Under the pieces are notes generated by a model. The model did no database searches and was not told the DNA's origin. It saw only the letters and a program-made list of their open reading frames with translations. Made by a program: the position numbers and the translations under genes. From Hofstenia miamia (taxonomy: Eukaryota > Xenacoelomorpha > Acoela > Hofsteniidae), in the NCBI GenBank assembly GCA_900660155.1, contig CABFPE010000432.1, positions 509,504 through 547,622 of the forward strand: DNA of 38,119 nucleotides. Reading direction: 5' to 3'. Positions 28,864 to 38,119 of the stretch are shown in pieces. Numbering within the stretch: position 1 is the first letter of the stretch; each line of letters opens with the position of its first letter.

Positions 28864-29235
28864 TTTGATTACTCATCCTAGAAATATGATTTTTTCTTTT
28901 AAGATGTCACATTTATTTCCATTAATTCTCAGGCCAGCTTTTTGCAGGATTGATAGTGTTCATTCAAGTTTCTGCAGGTGTTCCTTGATCATGTCACTAG
29001 TCATGATGATATCATTGATGTATGCATTTACACCGTCCTCCATCTTGTGTTTCTTATTTTTCAGCACTTTCTTTATATATCTCTGAAATGTTGCAGGCGC
29101 ATTACAAAGGCCAAACGCCATATATATCCATTTGTAAAAACTATCAATCAGTTCTGAAAGCTGGCCTGAGAATTAATGGAAATAAATGTGACATCTTAAA
29201 AGAAAAAATCATATTTCTAGTGATGAGTAATCAAA
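28864..29235. repeat. Roughly 75-bp inverted repeat concentric with the palindrome
   Basis: 28864-28938 (thumb-region sequence of element B) is repeated in reverse complement at about 29160-29235. Mirror sums are near 58098, within 100 of those of the large arms. Confidence 0.75.
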
Positions 29236-31606
29236 ATGTGCTTGCCTCATATACAAATCCTTTTTCATTACTTTGTTCAGCTTCCAGAAGTCTATACATA
29301 ATCTGTGTTTGTCTCTCTGCTTCATGAATACCATTGGTGCAGTGTATGGACTTTCACTGGGTCAAATTATTTTGTTGTTGATTAGTTCATTGAGTATCCT
29401 GTTATATTGATCCTTCATTTGCTCTGGTACTCGCCTTGAACTTTATTGGCTTGTTTGTTGTCATAATGATCTTGTGTGTTTCACATATTGCTTGTGCCAC
29501 ACTTATTTCTCCATAATTGAATATCCATTTGTGTCTCTCTAGCACCTCTCAAAGTTGTTGTAATTGTGCTTCACTTATATGTTGGTATTCCTCCTCCAAC
29601 ACTTTGGGTATCTTGTACTGGTCTTCTTCTTTGGCTTTTGTCACTCTGGCCTTGAGTTGGTTGTGGGGAGTACTTGCTACATCAATGGTTTTCATCCACT
29701 TGCCATCAAGTCAGCAGTGTGGAGTACCTCCTGTTTTTGTTTGTAAGTCCTTGAGTCAACCATATAAGCTACTCTGCTCATCAATGTCTTCCATTGCCCT
29801 CCAAATAGCTTTGATACTAGATTTGACATACTGTCTGAATATTCATACATTTGTTTTCTGCACATTGATATTACGATTTGTTGCATTTAGTATTGGGACC
29901 TTTCCTCTGCCATTCTTTATCACACACATGCTTGATGATATCAACACTCTTTTTGAATTGATCCCTTTGATGTTATAAATCATTATATCTGCCATTATTG
30001 TCTCTTCTGTTTTCACTCTGTGCATTCTCCATTGATATGGTTGCAGCTTTATATCTTCCTCCAGTTTGAAGATTATTGTTGATGGTTATCCTTCTTGCTC
30101 TTAGATTTTGATTTCCTCTTCTCATACTTTGATCATTCTGTCAGCATAATTTATTACACATTCATTCTTTGTCAGGAAATCATCCTCTAGTATCACCTCA
30201 TAAGGCAGTAAGTTGTTATGGGTGTCTATTACTACTAGTGTTTGTTCAAAGGTTGTATTTGCTATTCTAATTTGTACTGCCTTGATCTTGCCTTTTGTGT
30301 CTATGTACTCTCCAGATGCATTAATTAGTCTTTTGCTCAAACATTGTAAATCTTCTCATTTGAATCCCAATTTTGTTGAGCACTCATCTGTTATTATTGA
30401 TGTTGCTGCTCCCATGTTGATTGTTGCCTTTGTTAAAATTCCATTTATCATTATCTTTATCATGTTAATGTTGTCCAAGTTCGTCATGATCATTATAGGT
30501 GCTTGGTTTTTTAGAGTCAGCAATCTTACTAGTTTTCTGATTCTTCCTCTGTTTGGGGATCCTCTACCAATTCTGATTCAGATTTGATTATGTCTTTGTC
30601 ATCATAATATGCTTTTTCCTCTCTGATCATATTAATTTGTGTTCTACATTCATCCTTTCTGTGCCCCTTCTGTCCACAAGCATAGCACTTTATGTCTCTT
30701 GTAGCTATTTCACCATTCTGTCAGTTTCTCCTTATTCCATATTACTTTCTCATAGATGTGGGCATTATTCTCTCTCATTGCCTGTATGTTTATGGCTTTC
30801 CTGATCATTTTCTCCAACTTGTCATCTATATCACACTTGATTTTGAATTGTGAATGGATGTCCTCTGGCATGCCCTTACAAATGTGAGAAAAAACATCAT
30901 ACTTTTAATACATATTTCCCCTCAAGCTAAGTGTCAATAATCATTCCATCTGTTGGATATAGTTTTGGATATCATCTGTCTTTTGCATCTTTGTTGAATT
31001 TAATATGATTTGGTATTGATTTTTGAAACTCTTGTTTTCATAGTAATCTACAAAATCTCTGATTAGCAATTTATAGTCTCATTTTGTATCTGCATCCAGA
31101 AGAAAGTAATGTTGGGTTGCTGCCCCTGTTAGATATAGTGGGAACCTTGTGGCTGCTGCCCTTTCATTGATTTCATCTCTGCCATCATGATCTCAAACAT
31201 TTGCAGCCATTCCAGAAATGTCAGGTTATAGCTGTCCACCTTTCCATTGAATTTTGGCAGAGTTGCCTTACAAGGTATTGTGTCATTGTGGCTATTTTCT
31301 GGCAACATCAAATTTTTGTAGACTTGTTTCCTTTGTCTATTCATTTGTTCACTAGTTGTGAGTCGATTTATCACCACTCTAATTACCTCATTGATGATCT
31401 TCCTTTTCTCTTCTTCCTCCATTTCTCTGAAGTGTTTTTTAAGGTTTGTGGGTGATGTTTATAAGCTCCTTTCTTCCCTCTGTTCAATTATCATTTCAAA
31501 ATGATTTCCTGCATATTTATAGTTAACTTCCAAAAAGTACCTGTCATTCAAAATTGAAAAATATTTTGTCTGCCAAAAATTGCTAAAAATAATGGAAGCA
31601 AATTCA

Positions 31607-34600
31607 CCCCCTTTGTTTGGTCAAATTTGACAATAAGTACTAATTTGCTATGTTAATACTTTGTCGCATTTACAAAGATAATCTGATAATTAAACTTAAA
31701 TTGTTTTTAATTAATAATCATAATTTGATATTAGTTTTGAATAATCATCTGATCTTCTTTCTTCTTTTAGCAGCATTATTCTTTTGATTATGCTACATGA
31801 ATTTGGGATCACTTACTTTAAATTTCTGTGCTTGTAGCATTGTGTTCTGTTATTATGTGGTATTTAGGCATGAATCTGTGCATCAGTATATCAATGAGGA
31901 TGAACTTAGTAATGGAGGTATCTTTTTCCACAGCTGTTCTAGCAAGGGTGTTCTTCCGTATTACACAAAAGAATTCAATCAAGGATGTTGTCTGGGATTA
32001 GTGACTCCTGGTTGATGTAGATAAAGTTTATGTTAATGTTGAATGCATGGACTCCAATTAGTATGAGGTTAATTCTTTGTACCATTTTGGAATCAGCTTT
32101 GTCAGCTACTTTTAGCATATAGACAAGGTTGAATGAATCCCAATTGATATTTATGTATTCTATTGATTTGAATGTTTCTGTTTTTGATCACTTTCAATAA
32201 GTTTTTAAGAAGAAGGTTATCATTGAAGGTGACAAATACTGTGCTTTTTAGATCCTCATGGCTTAGCTTTTCCATCAAGTGTGGTGGATAGAATATCATT
32301 GTTTTTACTTTCAGGCATTTTTTGCATTGATCATTATTGCATGGCAAGAGCCTTTGTATTCACCAATGAATAATATGTTTGAAATTGTGTCTTGTGTTGC
32401 TTCTGAGAACTTGTTGTGAGTTACATATCTGCTGCATCTTGTAGCAAGGAAATACAGATGAAGTAGTTCTCCTTCCACTGTTGACATATGTTGTTGGAGA
32501 GTTTGGAAGCAAGAATCTTGATGACTACTTGTAGTTGAGGATGATTGACCAGAGATGGGTGTGAGTATTCAGTGTTTTACAGTTATCTTCAAATGTGAGG
32601 TTGAAGTCCCATCCTTTTTGAAGATGGAGTAAATGAGCTTGTGGCTTGTTTCTTGTAGTTAGTGGCTGAGAGTGACCTACACCTAGAGACATCCAGGGTA
32701 GATTCAAGTACACTGTAGGGGCCTGAGAATGTCCTGCAGTCAGACACAAGTGTACTTAGGGAGTGCAAATTAGCTGTGCTCTTGTGAGTAGTTCTCCTGG
32801 CACTTGTCACAGTAGCCTTACACTTCATCTGAAATGTTATCTAAAGACAAACTTGCAATATTAATAGAACAATCTTTATAAGTAAAATTAAATTTAGCAT
32901 TGCATTTAGGTTGTGTAAGCGATTGTACAGGAAAAGAATTTTTGCAAAAAAATTTTACACCATAACAACTACATCCAGACAAAGGGACAAAAAAAAAATT
33001 TCCAACATTTCATAGCACAAATTAAAACATAGAAAAGTTAGAAATTTGAGCATTTTCTATGTCACATGCTACATGTTTGATGTTCTGAATGTGAGTGATT
33101 CTTTTATAGTCTAATTCATAGTTGTTGATTGGTAGGACCTTTTAGGACCTTAGAGATGGTATGTGGGTTCTCCCAATTGAGGGTGAGTTACATACTTATT
33201 TTTTGTCAGTGATGATGCCAGGCACATGAATGTATACTTTGTCTCCAATCTGGTGAGGTTCACTGTTTCACTGTAGATTTTCTCATTGATTTGTTGTTGT
33301 TGTCTGACCTCAGTTTTTTCTGCATGGGTGCACATTGATTCATGCATGAGATTTAGTTTGGCAGTGAGATCATTGACATAGTTACTGATTTTGCTGCAGT
33401 AGCCTTTAAAAAGCATTGAGACTGGTGTTGGGTCCTCATGGCTGTACATGGCTTTGTATTTTGAAATACATGTAGTTGAATGTGTGGAAGTATTGTATAG
33501 TACTTAACCATCAGCAGGATTTCTCTCCAATGTGAGCAGTTATTGTTTTCATCAGTTTTAGTAGTGTTTGGTTAATGTGTTCTACAGTGCATTAGCTTGC
33601 AGATGGTTGATTATTGTGAGTGTGTGTGCAGAATTTCTAGTTTTTTAGTTAGAGTTTGGGAAAGTTGGCTTTTGAACTGCTTGCCTTGGTCCATGATTAG
33701 TTGTTGTATGGCACCAAACACACATATCCAATTGTTTACAATGGCTTCCCTTCAGTGGTGGTTTGTGCTTTACTATTCTTTAGAAGAATCATTTTGCAGT
33801 ATTTGGTGAAGTGGTCTACCATAACTAAGACATATGTGTATCCCTCTTCATCTTTTGAAAGTTTTTCAATGTCAGTATTAGCAATTTTGTTGGTGTAATC
33901 TGCAAAGATTTTTTTCAGTTCAGTTCATTGTCCTGGAAATCTGTTTTTGTTTAATTCTATGCAGGATTGGCATTTGTTGATTACATCTTTGATTGTGCAA
34001 TGAAGGTATATGGTGATAAAGTTTTTGTGTATTGTGAGCTCTGTTTGATATACACCTTTATAACCTTGTTCATGTATTTTTTTGATGACTTCATGTTTAT
34101 AATATTCTGGCAGTGTGATCAAGTTTTGTGTTGCTGAGCTGGTGTAAATGATTATGCTTTTTGTTGTTTTCCAGTTATGTTTGTGGAAATAGTGAGTTGC
34201 CATACTCTCCATAATTGGTTTTAGAATGATGTTGTTTCTTTGAGCAGTTTCTATTTCTTCAGCAGTGATTTCCNGTGTATTGTGAGCTCTGTTTGATATA
34301 CACCTTTATAACCTTGTTCATGTATTTTTTTGATGACTTCATGTTTATAATATTCTGGCAGTGTGATCAAGTTTTGTGTTGCTGAGCTGGTGTAAATGAT
34401 TATGCTTTTTGTTGTTTTCCAGTTATGTTTGTGGAAATAGTGAGTTGCCATACTCTCCATAATTGGTTTTAGAATGATGTTGTTTCTTTGAGCAGTTTCT
34501 ATTTCTTCAGCAGTGATTTCCTCTTTTATCATTATAGACAAGACTGTGATGATCAGGTGGCCATTCCTATCAGTATTTATGTCTGTTAGACTTTTATATT

Positions 34601-37600
34601 GGCATGCTGGGATGAAATGAAAGTCTCTCACTTTTCCTTCTTCATTATTGAGGTTGTGTTATTAATGTGGCAGTGTAGTCCATATATCTGCATTGATATG
34701 CAGCTTTCCTTTTCAGTGTTCAATTTTGAAGTAGAAGTTGTTTAGATACTCTATCCATCTTACTATTATGTTAGAGTGATTCCAGCATATTTCTTTAGCC
34801 AGCATTGGCTGCTATTGTCTGTTCACACTGTAAAGGTTTTTTCACCAATCAGAAAGTGGCGGAATTTCTTGAGAGATTTGACTAGCTTGGTTGCACTGTA
34901 GTTGAGTTGGCTTTGTTTTAGTTTCCAACTAAACCATTGGATAGATTTTTTTCTCCATTTTGAATCTGGCTCAGAGTTGCACCAATTTCTACAGTGCTTG
35001 CATCAAAGTCCAATATGCAAAGATCATTGGGTGTTGGTGAATTCAGTGATTGGATTTTTTCATTTCCAATTTTAATAGATTGAATTCTTTCTAGTGTTGC
35101 TAGGTCCATGTGAATTTGTACTTCTTTTTTAGGAGATTTGGAATGTGAACTGTTTTCTCTGCTAGTTTAGGGATGAAAATGTGGTAATAGTTCAAGAAGC
35201 TTGTATCTCATTGATTAGTTGTTTGGCATTGTCTTTGATAGTGATTTTTCCTGGTGTGATGTTTCTGTCAAGGAAAGTTACTTTGTGCTTTGCAATATTA
35301 CATTTGTTAGCATTAATGTGTAGTCCAGCATTGAAGAGAAGGCTAAGTGCTGTGTTTAGTTGTTCAGCATGTTCATCAATAGTTTCTGAAACAATGAGAA
35401 TGTTGTTGATATAGGCAGAAATGCCTTTTGATAGTTTGCATCTGTCAAGATTTTTGTGATGCAGCATTGGAACATGGCCAGGGTGTTGCATAGGCCTATG
35501 AACAATTGATGTTTTTCATCCTGTTTGATAAAGACTGTTGGGGACAAGTACAGACTTTGACTTCTTCTGTTTATTCTGTTGTTGAGGAGATCAGATATTG
35601 TCTTTGTATATTGTTCTTGCATTTGAGGTGGTACTCATCTGAATGGTTGTCATATTGGTTTATCAGATGTAGTCTCTATACTGTGTTCAACACCAATGGT
35701 TTTACTGATGCTGCTTTTGTCATTGTTGAAAATGGCTGCATTTTGGGTTAGTATCTTGTTGATTGTATTTCTTTCCTCTGCTGTTAGGTGAGGATGTGAG
35801 TCTCTAGTTAAAATCAATTAATTTTTTGACCATCTTCTTTATCTGAGATTAGAATTGGTATATTATTTGTCACAATTTTTTCCAGTGGGATTCCAGTGAT
35901 TGTGATGTCCTTAGTTCAAAGTGAGACATGTTTATTGGAGTTATTGAGTATTGCTGTGAATCTGTAGGTGTCTCTTATTGTGGCAAGGTTGTTTAATACT
36001 GTTATTTGTCAAGATTGTATTCCATGGGCGTTTGTAATGATGACTTCTCCTGACATAGTTTTTTTAGCTATTATTTTTATGAGTCTCCTGTGAAAAGGCT
36101 CAAGTTTAAAATTTTCCACCACAGGAAATTCCAAAATGTTGGTGCCCTTGGTAGCAAGTGAGACTGTAACATTTTTTTTTTCCTTTATCATTAGTGTGTG
36201 ATTTGAATAATCAATGAGGCAGTTGTTTTCTGTGAGGAAGTCTCTTCCTAGTATTAACCTGTAGAGCAGTGGTTCATTTTGTGTGTTGATTATGTGGACG
36301 TCTTGGTCAAATTTGACGCTTTGAATTGTCAGTAATGTGTCTTTTACTATACCCTTCACATTGATGTAGTTGCTGAGGTGCTTATTAGTTAAGATTCAGT
36401 TTTAGTTGTCTTCCCATGTCCAACCAATGTTCTGTGCACATGTGTCAGCCATGATTGATATCAAAGCACCAGTGTCAACTGTGGCTTTGATGGTACAGCT
36501 ATTGATGGTAATGGGAATTAAGTTCCTTTTCAGCAAATCTGTTATGATCAACAGCTCTTTGGCATGGTTTGGGGCCAGAACCCTTATTCATTTAATATAT
36601 AGTAACTATATTGATAATTTCCAAGGCAGTCTGAATCTTCTGATGTGTAGAAGCCTTCATCATTGATCATATAAACTATGGCCTTGCTATCTTTTTTGAG
36701 ATTTCCCTTTCCCCACATTGGTGGCATCTGACAAATGCAAAATCATTGGGTTTTTCGTTGATGGCTTTTTGTAGAGCATCTTTTTTAACAAAGGTACAAT
36801 GTTTTTGAGGGGCTACCTGTGGTTTTCCTCTTTGTCTGTATATTTGTTCATTGTTTTCTATTGTGAGTTGAATGTTTACAGCTTTCTTTATTAGTGTGTT
36901 AATGTCATCATCAATGTCACACTTGTTTTTGAATTTAGTTTTCATCAAGTTTGCAGGCCAGCATGTACATAAGAATACAGATCTTGTGCATAGTAGCATT
37001 CTTTTCATTGAGAAAGGCGCAGAAGGTAGTCCACTTTATAGATGCAGTTTATTATATCCTCGTCTTTTTCTAGTTTGCATCATTAGAGTTGCATCCAGTA
37101 TTGTTTTCTTGTACATTCATTGTTGAATTGCTCATTCATAGTGCTAACTTGTTTATCCTAATCAGTTTTTACCATTGCATTGAGGTTGAGATAAACTTGA
37201 GGGGCTCTGTTCTTTGAGAATAGTGGCAGCTGTGTGGTGCCATTTTGTTAGCGCCATGTTGTTGTACTAGATAAATTCCAAATAAAATTATCCATTCTCA
37301 GAATGTCTGACCCTTAATGTGGAATTTTCCAGTAAAGTACTGTGGCATCTTAACAAGTTTGAAATCTGTTTTTAATGGCTGATCTGGTAACATTGATGTT
37401 CTGTTTTTAGATTTCACATCAAAGATCACATGTGGGCTGACATCCAGTGGCAATGTTACAGGAGGCATAATTGGTCTGAATGCAAACTGGCTTGGTGGTG
37501 GTGACGAGGGGGATTTTTCCATGATGTGCATCTTGGTAGGGGTTGGTGGCTGCTGCAGGTGGATTTTGATTAAGGTTAGTCATTGGTTTCATTAAATTGG

Positions 37601-38119
37601 TAATAGTTTCTAATATATTATTTCAAAATACGTTCAGGTTGTTTCTGATAGAATACTCAAAGATGAAGAATTGTTCTTGCGAGACATAGTTGATATCACT
37701 TTGGGATTGGCTTGATATGATCAATTATTGGCTTTCCAGGGATTGTATTTTAGATTCTATTTCTTTTAGACGTTCAGCTTGATTTAATACAAGATCCACA
37801 AGTTCTGCTTTATTTTCAAATTAGTAGCTGTGTAATTAATCATTGTATCTTCAATGGTATAACAGAGGGGTATGTAGTGGTAATAAATCCATAGTAAAAT
37901 AAAAGAGTAAAACCACGCAAGACACTTCTTTTCGAAGGGTTAATGTAGTCCAGTTTAGTAAGTAATAGATTTGATGAGGCTTTACAAATAATGAATAACT
38001 TACAATTTTGAATAGGTGTTGAAATTTTCACAAAGAATTTTACCAAGAAAAGTTTAATAACAGTTTCTAGGGCTGGTTCCTTTAACAGTCGTGGGTCACC
38101 ATCTAGCATTATCAGGGTT
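31607..38119 (-). mobile_element. Ty3/gypsy-type retroelement fossil A, right copy
   Basis: Mirror of the left copy. On the minus strand: gag-like (about 36670-37555), protease (36010-36570), reverse transcriptase (35160-35815), RNase H (34660-35060), integrase (33110-34631), unassigned stretch (31620-33109), polypurine tract (31607-31614). It is broken, of the order of ten or more interruptions. It may be the same assembled sequence as the left copy in its outer part. Confidence 0.8.
34027..34521 (-). repeat. 247-bp direct duplication flanking a single N (right arm)
   Basis: Units 34027-34273 and 34275-34521 are separated by one N at 34274, the exact mirror of the N at 23736 (sum 58010). 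Confidence 0.9.

Larger units (their letters stand above)
28248..31606 (-). mobile_element. Ty3/gypsy-type retroelement fossil B, right copy (gag to RNase H)
   Basis: Read on the minus strand from 31606: gag-like, zinc knuckle (about 30640-30690), protease (about 30122-30500), reverse transcriptase (about 28830-29900), then RNase H. It runs on through the palindrome spacer and stops at the left arm. Integrase is not seen. It is broken, with roughly ten interruptions. Confidence 0.8.
29846..38119 (-). repeat. Right arm of the giant inverted repeat
   Basis: Reverse complement of 19891-28246, reaching the window edge. The outer part (33037-38119) mirrors 19891-24973 with no difference seen. The inner part shows substitutions and indels. 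Confidence 0.95.

Noticed and set aside
1-38119. tRNA genes, CRISPR arrays, bacterial operons
   Set aside because: None of the expected structures were seen on either strand.

Overview
The window looks like AT-rich animal nuclear DNA, probably from an invertebrate, although the species cannot be named from the sequence. The reasons are a spliced gene on the minus strand with GT..AG introns and a SEA-type extracellular domain, Tc1/mariner and hAT DNA transposons, a LINE fragment, and Ty3/gypsy fossils. There is no bacterial operon, tRNA gene, CRISPR array or phage module. I did all comparisons by eye.

Region 1 (about 1-11,510): one candidate multi-exon host gene on the minus strand. I chained eight exons (11430-11509, 11015-11280, 9527-9582, 6464-6651, 4672-4734, 3033-3199, 1060-1184, 318-429). 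Each has GT/AG borders, and the reading phase agrees at every junction, giving about 352 codons before the gene runs off the left edge. The last two exons form a SEA-like domain with a G-S-V-V self-cleavage-type motif. The rest is rich in N-glycosylation sequons and cysteines but is not recognised. The introns hold two hAT-type elements with terminal inverted repeats (TIRs) and 8-bp target-site duplications (TSDs): 565-949 and 1451-2659. They also hold a 54-bp tandem duplication at one hAT tip and an unexplained coding-like island (7673-8361).

Region 2 (about 11,510-19,890): AT-rich, repeat-bearing intergenic DNA. It contains (AT)n tracts and a 394-bp inverted-repeat element (12674-13067). 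A large hAT-like structure (14337-18879) encloses two internally deleted Tc1-like elements, a LINE reverse-transcriptase fragment, a 5S-rRNA-like stretch and an exactly 1,000-N scaffold gap.

Region 3 (19,891-38,119): a giant inverted repeat running to the window edge. Its arms are 19891-28246 and 29846-38119, with about 1.6 kb between them. Each arm carries broken Ty3/gypsy-type retroelement fossils: element A (outer) and a related element B (inner). In the parts I compared, the outer 5.08 kb of the arms look identical. They even share a single N at mirror-image positions (23736 and 34274), which points to one assembled sequence placed twice. The inner arms differ by substitutions and indels, so two real copies exist there. 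The palindrome is therefore probably at least partly an assembly product.

No new defence or mobile system is claimed. The items most worth following up are the spliced SEA-domain gene, the mirrored-N palindrome, the paired Tc1 deletion derivatives with D-to-E spacing of 35, and the hAT tip duplication.
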